DNA of 35,269 nucleotides, from assembly GCA_016711435.1 (NCBI GenBank), contig JADJSY010000031.1, forward strand, positions 1-35,269, given 5' to 3'. Position 1 is the stretch's first letter. Each line of letters begins with the position of its first letter. The translations under genes were made by a program, and so were the position numbers. The stretch is from Lewinellaceae bacterium. GTDB lineage: Bacteria > Bacteroidota > Bacteroidia > Chitinophagales > Saprospiraceae. Below the pieces are notes generated by a model. That model had not been told where the DNA came from. It saw only the letters and a list, made by a program, of their open reading frames with translations, and made no database searches. Shown here in pieces: positions 9,757 through 18,030 of the stretch.

Positions 9757-12700
9757 ATGAAAAACAAATTACTTATGTTCTCCACTCGCTTTAACCTGCT
9801 GCTTTTTATCCTGATATGCGCTTTTACTCGGAACGTACAGGCGCAATGTTCGGCAAATATGCCGTTCAGCAACCTGAGCGTTTGTGCAGGCTCCGATGCG
9901 AGTATTCCTATCGAACTGAGCGGTGTTGCGCCTTTTGTGATCAATTACCAGATCAACGGCGTACCGGCGCCCCCGGTAACCGCGCCTACGGCCGACTTTG
10001 AACTCCTGATCCCCAATATTACCCAAACGTTGTCGGTACAATTGACGTTAGTCGTCGATGGAACGGGTTGCGAGGCGACCGGCACAGGTGGGGCGCTGAT
10101 ACAGTTGTTTCCGACGATTTCGGCGACTCTCTCAACTACGGGAGTTACCTGTGCCACAGGCAATGACGGGGTTATCCAGGTGAATACCAATGGAGGCACC
10201 CCGCCTTATACTTACGCCTGGTCGGCAGGGCAAACTACCGGACCCGTACTGAGCGGGCTGGATGTGGGAAATTATGCGGTGACGATTACGGATGCAAATG
10301 GCTGTACCAGGGCTTACACGGCTAATCTTGGGAACATGCTGCCATCCTTTCAATATACTGTAACGCCTGCCGCCTGCAATATGTCGAACGGCGCCATCAA
10401 TGTTACCTTGGCAAGCCCGACGATGTTCAACGTCTGGTCGAACGGCGCTTCTACGGAAGATCTGGTCAATATTCCTGCCGGCACGTACATCCTGATTTCC
10501 ACCGAATCAGTCAGCGGGTGTATCAAGCAAGAAGAGATTATAGTTCCCGAAATCCCTCCTTATGTCAGTTCCACCACCATTACGCCCGCCAATTGCAGCG
10601 GACAGGGCGTTGGGGCTTACAGCGTAGTTGTAGCGGGCGGTACGCCTCCGTATACTTACCTGTGGTCCAACGGCGCTACAACGCCCGGAATTACTAACCT
10701 CTTTGCCGGTACGTACACCGTTACCATTACGGATGCGGCGGGTTGCACCGCCAGCGTATTTGGCAACGTTACGGCAACAGGAAATGTATTTTTAAACGCG
10801 ACAGTACAGCAGCCGACCTGCAATAATCCCGACGGCGCCATCAACCTCACCGTGAGCGGCGGTACAGGCCCGTTCAGTTATTTGTGGTCGAACGGCGCTA
10901 CTACGCAGGACCTGACCGGTGTCGGAACCGGCACGTACACCGTCACCGTCACGGAAGGCGGCGGGTGCACCAATACGCTCAGCAAAACGCTGGTGCCTTA
11001 CACCGTCGGTTCGGTAGCCAGTCTGGTGAATTGTTTGAACAATATCGACCTGGTCATCACGGGCGGCACGGCGCCGTACACCTATGAATGGTCGAATGGT
11101 GCTACCACGGAAGACCTGTCGGGTGTGCCAGGCGGGCCCTACACGGTGACGGTGACCGATGCATTGGGATGTATCGTCGTCCAGCCGCTTTCCGGCATTA
11201 CTATTGCGCCGCAAACGGCTACCATTAGCGTAAATACAAATGCCTGCTCGGGCGGCCTGAGCGCGCAGATGAGCGGGGTGCAGCCGAACAACACAAGTTT
11301 CCTTTGGTCGACGGGCGCTACTACCCGCTTGTTGTCCAACATCCCTGCAGGCGACTACTCGGTCACCACGACCGCCACAATAAGCGGTTGTACAGCCACT
11401 GCCACCTTCACTGCGACACAGGCCTTTTCCAATTCATTCCTCACACTGAGTACTATTCCTACACAGATATCTTGTTTTGGCAACAACAACGGCGCGATTG
11501 GGCTGGCAGTTACCGGAGCCTTCCCACCGTTTACATACAACTGGTCGAACGGCGCTACCACGGAAAGTATTAACAACCTTCAGCAGGGGCAATACGTCGT
11601 TACTGTGACGGATGCGAACGGTTGCACGATTGCCAGGGGACAGAATATATTTCAGCCGGCAGTGCTTACCGCCACATGGCATGTGTTGAACCCGAGTTGC
11701 AGCACAGATGTAGGCAGCGTCTCGCTGGTTGTAAGCGGCGGCACTGCTCCGTACGCATTCTCCTGGACGAACGGTACGAATATTATTGCCAATACCCAGC
11801 ACTTGAATAATATTACCGACGGCACCTACCGGGTCACCATTACGGATGCCAACGGATGCACCTTTGTTTCACCCGATATTGTTGTTCAGTCACCCGTATT
11901 TCTGGCCGAAATCGAAACACTTTCCACCCAGTGCAACAGTGCTACCCTGACGGTGCAGGTTACGGGCAATGCGCCATTTCAGTTTGCCTGGAGTGGCCCG
12001 AATGGCTTTTCTGCTTTTTCCCAAAACATAATAGTGCAATTTTCAGGCACGTACACCGTAATCGTCACCAACGCCAACGGCTGTACAACACAGTCGACGA
12101 TTGAAGTATATCTGGCCGGAAACGGTCCCTGCGGGTATATCAGCGGGAAAGTTGCGCGCGACGAATCGGCCAACTGTGTGCTCGACGTCGGAGAGCCTGG
12201 CCTGGGCGGCTGGCTGGTGCGTGCGGAAAGTGCGCCGGGTACTTTTTACGGCGTGTCCAATACGCAGGGAGATTACTGGATCGGTGTGCCGACGGGCGAT
12301 TATTCCGTCGTGACGCTGCCGCCCAATGCCTTGTGGGAAACCTGCCTGCCCAGCCCGATTGTAACGGTCAATATGCCCAATGATACGATAGAAGGCATAG
12401 ATTTACCCGTGAAACCTGTGTATTTGTGTCCTTCCTTGTCTGTTTCCATCGCCTCGGGCCTGCTCCGCCGCTGCATGATGGGGACTTATTATGTGGATTA
12501 CTGCAACCAGGGCACTACCGATGGTACCGATGTATTTGTACTGGTTACGCTGGATCCATTTATGACACCTTTCTTTTCCAGCCTGCCTTATGTCGACCTC
12601 GGCGGCGGTGTGTTTCGTTTCGAAATCGGCGACCTCGAAGCCGGTGCATGCGATTATTTTGTGCTGAATGTGCAGGTGAGTTGTGATGCCGTTTTGGGTC

Positions 12701-13845
12701 AAACACACTGCACCGAAGCGCATATTTTCCCCGACGGCAACTGCATACCCTCTAACAGTTCCTGGTCGGGCGCCAGCCTGCGCCTGACGGGTCAATGCAG
12801 TTCCGACTCCCTGCGGTTTACCATTAAAAATATCGGCACGGGCGACATGCCTGCCAGCTCCGATTACATCGTGGTGGAAGATGCTGTCATGCTGATGCGA
12901 GCGCCATTCCAACTACCTGCCGGCGATTCGGCTATTGTAACTTTGCCTGCCAACGGAAGCACCTGGCGCGTGGAAGTGGAGCAAGAGCCTTTCCACCCCG
13001 GCCTTTCTGCCCCCGCGTTGTCGATAGAAGCCTGCTCCGGCACGGCTTCGTTTTCAACCGGTTTTGTTACCCAATTTCCCAACGATGAACAAGACCCCTG
13101 GGTGGATATCGACTGCAAGCAGAATGTCGGCGCCTTTGACCCGAACGACAAGCAGGGTTTCCCCAATGGCTACGGCGCGGAACACTACATCCGTCCAGGT
13201 ATCGAACTGGAATATACCATCCGCTTCCAGAATACGGGTACGGATACGGCATTTACTGTAAGAATTGCGGATACCTTGTCGTCGTGGCTTGATGCAGGCA
13301 CCATCCGCCCCGGCCCAGGCAGCCACCCGTACCGGTTCAACCTTACTGGGCCTGGTTATGCGGAATTCCTGTTTGAAAACATCATGTTGCCGGATAGCAA
13401 TGTAAACCAGGAAGGTTCCAATGGTTTTGTAAAATTCAGCATTTACCCGCGCGCCGATGCGCCGCTGGAAACGCTGATCGAAAATACGGCTGCGATTTAT
13501 TTCGATTTCAATGCGCCGGTCATCACCAATACCACCCGGCACCGGCTGGGCGAAAACTTCCTGATGACAGTCGGCGCCTGGCAACCGAAGCGCCCGGAAT
13601 ACCAGGTGCTCGTGTCGCCCAATCCATTCAGCGAAACGGCCAGGTTGGAAGTAAAGGGATTGAGTTCCTCGCAGCCCGTTCATTTGCAAGTGTTTGATTT
13701 ACAAGGAAATATATTGCATGATAAAACAGCCCCCGGCCCGATACTGGATTTAAAAAAAGGTAGCCTGCCGACGGGGATATATTTGTTCAGGTTGGATCAA
13801 AAGGGTGTGTTGATCGGGAGCGGGAAATTGGTGGTGCGGGATTGA
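9757..13845 (+). CDS. SprB-repeat adhesin with T9SS sorting domain (copy 2)
   Basis: 1362 aa, intact. A signal peptide (MKNKLLMFSTRFNLLLFIL) ends at VQAQC. About nine SprB-type repeats follow, of the form GGTxPYTYxWSNGATT, then GTYTVTVTDANGC. Then come the CGYISGKVARDE domain, a cysteine-containing middle region, the DPNDKQGFPNGYGAEHYIRPG conserved region and a T9SS tail (VSPNPFSETARLEV to IYLFRL, ending GKLVVRD). Domain order and length match copy 1 throughout. The C-terminal third is nearly identical at DNA level (around 7460-7500 against 13435-13475), while the repeats have diverged. Predicted to be exported by T9SS and surface-anchored, acting in attachment or gliding. The start is supported by the CACATG context shared with copy 1. 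Confidence 0.9.
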   Translation: MKNKLLMFSTRFNLLLFILICAFTRNVQAQCSANMPFSNLSVCAGSDASIPIELSGVAPFVINYQINGVPAPPVTAPTADFELLIPNITQTLSVQLTLVVDGTGCEATGTGGALIQLFPTISATLSTTGVTCATGNDGVIQVNTNGGTPPYTYAWSAGQTTGPVLSGLDVGNYAVTITDANGCTRAYTANLGNMLPSFQYTVTPAACNMSNGAINVTLASPTMFNVWSNGASTEDLVNIPAGTYILISTESVSGCIKQEEIIVPEIPPYVSSTTITPANCSGQGVGAYSVVVAGGTPPYTYLWSNGATTPGITNLFAGTYTVTITDAAGCTASVFGNVTATGNVFLNATVQQPTCNNPDGAINLTVSGGTGPFSYLWSNGATTQDLTGVGTGTYTVTVTEGGGCTNTLSKTLVPYTVGSVASLVNCLNNIDLVITGGTAPYTYEWSNGATTEDLSGVPGGPYTVTVTDALGCIVVQPLSGITIAPQTATISVNTNACSGGLSAQMSGVQPNNTSFLWSTGATTRLLSNIPAGDYSVTTTATISGCTATATFTATQAFSNSFLTLSTIPTQISCFGNNNGAIGLAVTGAFPPFTYNWSNGATTESINNLQQGQYVVTVTDANGCTIARGQNIFQPAVLTATWHVLNPSCSTDVGSVSLVVSGGTAPYAFSWTNGTNIIANTQHLNNITDGTYRVTITDANGCTFVSPDIVVQSPVFLAEIETLSTQCNSATLTVQVTGNAPFQFAWSGPNGFSAFSQNIIVQFSGTYTVIVTNANGCTTQSTIEVYLAGNGPCGYISGKVARDESANCVLDVGEPGLGGWLVRAESAPGTFYGVSNTQGDYWIGVPTGDYSVVTLPPNALWETCLPSPIVTVNMPNDTIEGIDLPVKPVYLCPSLSVSIASGLLRRCMMGTYYVDYCNQGTTDGTDVFVLVTLDPFMTPFFSSLPYVDLGGGVFRFEIGDLEAGACDYFVLNVQVSCDAVLGQTHCTEAHIFPDGNCIPSNSSWSGASLRLTGQCSSDSLRFTIKNIGTGDMPASSDYIVVEDAVMLMRAPFQLPAGDSAIVTLPANGSTWRVEVEQEPFHPGLSAPALSIEACSGTASFSTGFVTQFPNDEQDPWVDIDCKQNVGAFDPNDKQGFPNGYGAEHYIRPGIELEYTIRFQNTGTDTAFTVRIADTLSSWLDAGTIRPGPGSHPYRFNLTGPGYAEFLFENIMLPDSNVNQEGSNGFVKFSIYPRADAPLETLIENTAAIYFDFNAPVITNTTRHRLGENFLMTVGAWQPKRPEYQVLVSPNPFSETARLEVKGLSSSQPVHLQVFDLQGNILHDKTAPGPILDLKKGSLPTGIYLFRLDQKGVLIGSGKLVVRD

Positions 13846-13875
13846 GTGGATTTGAGTGATGGTGGATTTGAGTGA
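13846..13875. repeat. 14-nt direct repeat starting right after the adhesin stop
   Basis: GTGGATTTGAGTGA occurs at 13846-13859 and again at 13862-13875, with a period of 16 nt. The first copy begins at the base after the TGA stop. The second runs into the inverted repeat that follows. Confidence 0.6.
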
Positions 13876-14060
13876 GAGGTTGTGTCAAAAGCCTAAAGCG
13901 AAAAAAGGGTTTTGCGCCGCCCGCCCGGCGCGGGGTGGGGAAGGGAAGGGGAAAATTTGCCCAGTCTTAAAAAGGTTCCCAACTTCACCCCCCCACAAAA
14001 ATTTATTTGGTGCCTTTGGCAGGGCTTTCAAACATCTGACTTTTGACACAACTCCTCACT
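13871..14060. repeat. 190-bp inverted-repeat element (MITE-like or hairpin)
   Basis: The ends form a 21-bp inverted repeat with 19 matches (13871-13891 and 14040-14060), including a perfect 13-bp core GTTGTGTCAAAAG / CTTTTGACACAAC. The interior is G+C-rich on the left (GCGCCGCCCGCCCGGCGCG) and contains GCCTTTGGCAG, a word shared with the hairpin at 17415-17532. No transposase or clear target-site duplication is visible. It fills most of the 313-bp gap before the sheath gene. The rest of the gap holds a T12 run near 14114-14125 and nothing else recognised. Confidence 0.55.
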
Positions 14061-14158
14061 ACGGCTGATATATTGAGATATGTACGAATTGCCACCAGCC
14101 GGTAACGAATGGTAGTTTTTTTTTTTCATTACCTTTCCTACGAAAAATCCAACGAAAC

Positions 14159-15652
14159 ATGGCAAAATCAATCTCCACTCCCGGTGTCTATATCATAGAA
14201 AAAAACGCTTTCCCCAATAGTATTGTACCCATTGCTACGGCGGCGCCCGCTTTTGTCGGCTACACGGAAAAGGCTGTATTGAACAAGCAGTCCGTCCCAA
14301 ACGTGCCCGTCAAAATTTCGTCTTTGGCAGAATACCAGGCGTATTTCGGTGGCGGCCCAAAAACCTTGTTCCAATTGGAATCCGACCCCAAAACCGTGTT
14401 CAAATGCTCGGTGGCAGGCGTCCGGTTTTTCCTGTACAACTGCCTGCAACTCTATTTCGCCAACGGCGGCGCAGCCTGTTACATCGTTTCTATTGGAAAC
14501 TTTGCGGATGTGACCCGGCCTGCTCCGGCTGATTTTTTCGGAGGCATCGACGCGCTCAGGAATGAACAGGAACCAACCCTGCTGATATGCCCGGACACCG
14601 TAGGCCTGCCCGATGCCAATGCATCTGCGGAAGTACATCGGAAAATGCTGGACCATTGCGCTGAAATGCAAAGCCGTTTTGCGATACTCGATATCTGGGG
14701 CGGTTTCCAAAAAAGGACTTTGGACGGCAATGATGTCATTTCCACTTTTCGAAATGGCATTCAGAGCAACCTGAACTGGGGCGCCACCTATTATCCCTGG
14801 GTAAATACAAACATTACCGGCACAGACGAGGTGGATTTTACAAAAATGGCAAAAGATTCCCTCCCTGTTCTGGCGGAACTGCTGCTGGCGGAACTGCAAC
14901 AGTCAGTGAAAAGCGGCCAACTGCGGGATCAGCAGAAATTTGTAGCAATCCAGAACGCCGTTAAATCTATCGCGACCACGACAGACCCGGACAAAGTGAA
15001 ACAATTGCATCAAACCTTACAGGCCGTCAGTCCGCTGTACAAGAACATACTGAAAGGGATATTGCAGGAAATAAACCTCTTGCCGCCCGGCGCGGGCATG
15101 GCGGGCATTTATTGCATGGTAGATCAGTCCCAGGGCGTTTTCAAAGCGCCGGCCAATGTCAGTATGGCTTCGGTGATTAGCCCTGCCGTGCAGATTTCCA
15201 GTGCTGAACAGGAAGACCTCAACGCGCCGCTGGATGGGAAATCCGTTTGTGCCATACGCACTTTTGTGGGCCAGGGTGTATTGGTCTGGGGCGCCCGCAC
15301 GCTCGACGGGAACAGCCAGGACTGGCGCTATATCAATGTGCGGCGGACGATGATTTTTATAGAACAATCAATCAAAACTGCAATCCGGGCTTATGTATTT
15401 GAACCGAATGACGCCAATACCTGGGCTACTGTTAAAAGTATGATCGAAAATTTCCTGACGAATTTCTGGAGGGAAGGCGGACTCGCTGGGGCCAAACCAC
15501 AGGATGCTTTCTCCGTGCAGATTGGCCTGGGTAGCACCATGACGGCACAGGATATTTTAGACGGTTATATGCGGGTGACGGTGCTGCTGGCGGTGAGCAG
15601 GCCGGCGGAGTTTTTGGTGATTACGCTGGAGCAAAAGATGCAGCAATCGTGA
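14159..15652 (+). CDS. Contractile-tail sheath protein (phage tail sheath / extracellular injection system type)
   Basis: 497 aa. The start MAKSISTPGVYIIEKNAFPN matches the PGVY opening usual in contractile sheath proteins, and FVGYTEKA a little further on is also typical. The C-terminal region has RRTMIFIEQSIKTAIRAYVF, then EPNDANTWATVKSMIENFL and an ending VSRPAEFLVITLEQKMQQS, the conserved sheath core that polymerises around an inner tube. Sheaths of this group occur in phage tails, tailocins and extracellular contractile injection systems of Bacteroidota. No tube, baseplate, spike or AAA+ gene lies next to it, so this is an orphan locus here. It has its own gap upstream and a convergent small gene 19 nt downstream. 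No frameshift is seen and codon use is like that of its neighbours. Confidence 0.85.
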   Translation: MAKSISTPGVYIIEKNAFPNSIVPIATAAPAFVGYTEKAVLNKQSVPNVPVKISSLAEYQAYFGGGPKTLFQLESDPKTVFKCSVAGVRFFLYNCLQLYFANGGAACYIVSIGNFADVTRPAPADFFGGIDALRNEQEPTLLICPDTVGLPDANASAEVHRKMLDHCAEMQSRFAILDIWGGFQKRTLDGNDVISTFRNGIQSNLNWGATYYPWVNTNITGTDEVDFTKMAKDSLPVLAELLLAELQQSVKSGQLRDQQKFVAIQNAVKSIATTTDPDKVKQLHQTLQAVSPLYKNILKGILQEINLLPPGAGMAGIYCMVDQSQGVFKAPANVSMASVISPAVQISSAEQEDLNAPLDGKSVCAIRTFVGQGVLVWGARTLDGNSQDWRYINVRRTMIFIEQSIKTAIRAYVFEPNDANTWATVKSMIENFLTNFWREGGLAGAKPQDAFSVQIGLGSTMTAQDILDGYMRVTVLLAVSRPAEFLVITLEQKMQQS

Positions 15653-15671
15653 ATAAGGCGAATAATGAATA

Positions 15672-15992
15672 CTACAAAGCGGTAATTGTTTCCGTTGTTT
15701 CTACCGGAATTGATACCATGTCGGTCTGAATGATGTGTAAATCCAGCAGGTCATCGCCGATCAGCAGATGAAACAACCAGACATTGCGCAGTGTGTCCAA
15801 CGGCACTGGCGGCAGTTCGTCGATATCCGCATCAAAAGCCTTTGAAAAGGCCCGGACATTCAAATCAGGCACATAAGCACCCGAACGAATTTCTTCCTTC
15901 CACAAAAGGCAGGCAGCCCGCAGCTCGTCTGCTGCTTTTTGGCAGATATAGGTGCCGCCGCGGTAGTCTGTGATGAAAGTATAGGTTGGCAT
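15672..15992 (-). CDS. Hypothetical protein, 106 aa
   Basis: Starts MPTYTFITDYRGGTYICQKA, a compact beginning with alternating beta-type residues, followed by a helical segment (ADELRAACLLWKEEIRSG) and an acidic middle (FDADIDELPPVP). No signal peptide or membrane helix is seen. A longer frame extends upstream to 16133, but that part is Lys/Arg/Asn-rich and unlike a natural N-terminus, so the internal ATG at 15992 is preferred. The C-terminal VSIPVETTETITAL lies 19 nt from the sheath stop. No family is recognised. The length and sequence style suggest a small cytoplasmic protein. Confidence 0.55.
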   Translation of the reverse strand: MPTYTFITDYRGGTYICQKAADELRAACLLWKEEIRSGAYVPDLNVRAFSKAFDADIDELPPVPLDTLRNVWLFHLLIGDDLLDLHIIQTDMVSIPVETTETITAL

Positions 15993-15993
15993 T

Positions 15994-16173
15994 TTAAAAG
16001 CCTTTGTGTTTTTGTGAATGGTTTTCACCGCTAAAATCTTTCTTTTTTCGGGGTTTTTCGAGCAATTTTCGGAGTTTTTTGATAAATTCTTTCTCCTCCG
16101 GCGTTTTGTTGGGCTTTTTGTCCCATTCCTCAAACTGTTGCTTTACTTTTTGCCGTTCTTTGCAAACGCCCAC
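15994..16173 (-). CDS. Possible small charged protein (59 aa), GTG start
   Basis: Immediately before the 106-aa gene, another frame reads KERQKVKQQFEEWDKKPNKT, then PEEKEFIKKLRKLLEKPRKKK, ending KHKGF. The composition and helical pattern look more protein-like than the other frames. Its stop lies one base before the next ATG, an arrangement typical of coupled genes. The start is unclear (GTG at 16173), and the symporter start at 16194 on the other strand leaves almost no room for promoters. It could also be part of a longer upstream-initiated product of the 106-aa gene. Confidence 0.3.
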   Translation of the reverse strand: MGVCKERQKVKQQFEEWDKKPNKTPEEKEFIKKLRKLLEKPRKKKDFSGENHSQKHKGF

Positions 16174-16193
16174 CCAACCGGTGGCCCGCCTCC

Positions 16194-17417
16194 ATGAAAA
16201 AAATCTTTACCAACCTGACCACCTGGGTTTTGCTGGCCATCCTGGCCGGGGTCTTGCTGGGGCATTTCGCGCCCGCCAAGGCGGTGCAAATGGAGCCGCT
16301 GGGCAAATACTTTATCAGCGTTGTCAAACTTTTTATCAATCCGCTGATTTTCCTGACCATTACGCTGGGGATTTCGGGCATGGGCGACTTGAAAAAAGTC
16401 GGCACGGTTGGCGGTAAAGCCCTGATCTATTTTGAAATCGTCACCACGTTTGCGCTGCTGATCGGCATCGTCGTCGCGCATTTTATACAACCGGGCGCGG
16501 GCGTGACGCCCCAAACGGAAGGCGTCGACGTCAGTAAATTTACCCAGGGCGCCGCGCAGTTTTCCTGGTGGAATTTTTTGAAAGAAAACAGCACCCTGCA
16601 GGTGTTGCTGGTATCTATTGTGCTGGGCATGATGTTGAGCCGCTATGGCGGGAAAGAACGCATCGTGCGTTGGCTCAATTTTATTTCCAAATACGTCTTC
16701 AAAGCCTTGCACTGGGTCATGCGGCTGGCGCCCATCGGCGCGTTCGGGGGTATGGCATTTACCATCGGCAAATACGGTCTGCAAACCCTGCTCCCGCTCG
16801 GCAAACTCATGCTGACGGTCTATTCCACCATGGCGGTGTTCATTTTCGGCGTGTTGTATCTCATTTTGCGCTATTATCGCATCAGTATTCTCCGGTACCT
16901 GAATTTTATCAAAGAAGAACTGCTGATTGTGCTGGGCACTTCATCCAGCGAGGCGGCGCTGCCGGCGCTCATGGAAAAACTGGAAGTGATGGGTTGTCCC
17001 AAACCGGTCGTGGGTTTGGTGATACCTGCCGGTTATTCGTTCAACTTAGACGGCACGACGATTTACCTGTCGATGGCGACCATTTTTCTGGCGCAGGTGT
17101 ACCATATCGACCTGAGCCTGGGGCAAATGCTCACCATTATCGGGGTGCTGATGGTCACTTCAAAAGGAGCGGCCGGCGTGACGGGAAGTGGATTTGTGGT
17201 GCTGGCATCGACCTTGTCGGCAGTGCAGGTCATTCCGTTGGAGGGACTGGCGCTGCTGCTGGGCGTCGATCGTTTTATGTCGGAAGCCCGCGCGATCACC
17301 AATTTTATCGGCAACGGGGTCGCCACTATTTTTCTGGCCAACCTCGAAGGCGAATTCGACCGGGGTAAAATGGAAGAGGCGTTTTCGAAGGAGGTGTATG
17401 AGTATGAGGAACTTTAG
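16194..17417 (+). CDS. Dicarboxylate/amino acid:cation symporter (DAACS family, DctA/GltP type)
   Basis: 407 aa, a typical length. Imports C4-dicarboxylates or acidic amino acids across the inner membrane, driven by Na+ or H+. Family signatures are clear: the serine-rich re-entrant loop LGTSSSEAALPALMEKLEVMG, the GYSFNLDGTTIYLSMATIF stretch, SKGAAGVTGSGFVVLASTLS and the C-terminal DRFMSEARAITNFIGNGVAT. These residues form the substrate and cation sites in characterised members. Several hydrophobic helices span the N-terminal half (TWVLLAILAGVLLGHF, ALIYFEIVTTFALLIGIVV). The motifs fit DctA somewhat better than glutamate carriers, but the substrate cannot be fixed from sequence. The TAG stop is the first triplet of the left arm of the following inverted repeat. 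Confidence 0.9.
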   Translation: MKKIFTNLTTWVLLAILAGVLLGHFAPAKAVQMEPLGKYFISVVKLFINPLIFLTITLGISGMGDLKKVGTVGGKALIYFEIVTTFALLIGIVVAHFIQPGAGVTPQTEGVDVSKFTQGAAQFSWWNFLKENSTLQVLLVSIVLGMMLSRYGGKERIVRWLNFISKYVFKALHWVMRLAPIGAFGGMAFTIGKYGLQTLLPLGKLMLTVYSTMAVFIFGVLYLILRYYRISILRYLNFIKEELLIVLGTSSSEAALPALMEKLEVMGCPKPVVGLVIPAGYSFNLDGTTIYLSMATIFLAQVYHIDLSLGQMLTIIGVLMVTSKGAAGVTGSGFVVLASTLSAVQVIPLEGLALLLGVDRFMSEARAITNFIGNGVATIFLANLEGEFDRGKMEEAFSKEVYEYEEL

Positions 17418-17532
17418 TGTTTAGTGTATGGTGTTTGGTGTTTAGGGGTCTTCGCCTTTGGCAGTGTTTAGGATGTTGGCCAAACCCACAACCTAAAACC
17501 CCCAAACACTAAACACCACAAACCAAACACTA
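17415..17532. terminator. Stop-anchored inverted repeat of GTGTTTAG/GTGTTTGG units between convergent genes
   Basis: The arms 17415-17448 and 17499-17532 are 34 nt each and pair with about six mismatches. Both arms begin TAGTGTTT and in both the TAG is the stop codon of the adjoining gene (symporter on plus, 17530 gene on minus). The loop holds a second small stem, TTTGGC/GCCAAA. It probably acts as a bidirectional terminator, though no strong T tract follows the arms except TATTTTT on the plus strand. Confidence 0.6.
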
Positions 17533-18030
17533 TTTTTCCCCCTTGCCTTCAAACAGCGCCAGAATAATACTCCCCATGTAAATACCCAGGGCGGATTCGA
17601 CCAGCGTGAGGAACATGGTCATATCCTGGAAGTTGAGCACATTGGGCGCCAGGGCTTTGATGGTGATGAGGGTCAGGACAATAATAAAATGCCCGTTTAC
17701 CAGCCATTTGACTAAACTATTGATGGGCGTGCCGTTTTGAGCAGCCAGGTTGGGTTCCGTGATACTGCGTCCGAGAAAGCGGAATACAGCGCCGCCATAG
17801 AGGGCAGTGATGGGCGCCAACACACCCATGAGCGAGGTAAATTCCTCAAAATCGAAGCCCCGCAGGACATATAATACGCAGGACACCCCGATCAGGATGA
17901 AGTGATAGATCAGGATCAGCCGGGCAATGCGGGTGCGCGGTGACAGTGGTGCAGCCGTTTGGCCGGTGTTGGTTGTTGCGTCGGTATCTGCCATTGGCCT
18001 TGCAATGGTCGTTGAGTCAGAGGTTGTCAT
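17530..18030 (-). CDS. Small integral membrane protein, hypothetical
   Basis: 166 aa with a Thr/Ala-rich polar N-terminus (~35 residues) and four probable membrane helices: LILIYHFILIGVSCVLYVL, LMGVLAPITALYGGAVF, VNGHFIIVLTLITIKAL and TLVESALGIYMGSIILALF. It is predicted to lie in the inner membrane. The ATG overlaps the stop of the upstream 18027-18944 gene by 4 nt (ATGA), so the two are translationally coupled and probably work together. No known family is recognised. Confidence 0.7.
   Translation of the reverse strand: MTTSDSTTIARPMADTDATTNTGQTAAPLSPRTRIARLILIYHFILIGVSCVLYVLRGFDFEEFTSLMGVLAPITALYGGAVFRFLGRSITEPNLAAQNGTPINSLVKWLVNGHFIIVLTLITIKALAPNVLNFQDMTMFLTLVESALGIYMGSIILALFEGKGEK

Noticed and set aside
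13856..14068. 70-aa plus-strand frame after adhesin copy 2
   Set aside because: It lies within the inverted-repeat element, has low-complexity composition and no protein-like pattern.
16143..16784. 213-aa minus-strand frame opposite the symporter
   Set aside because: It is a shadow of a strongly supported transporter gene and has no domain-like sequence.
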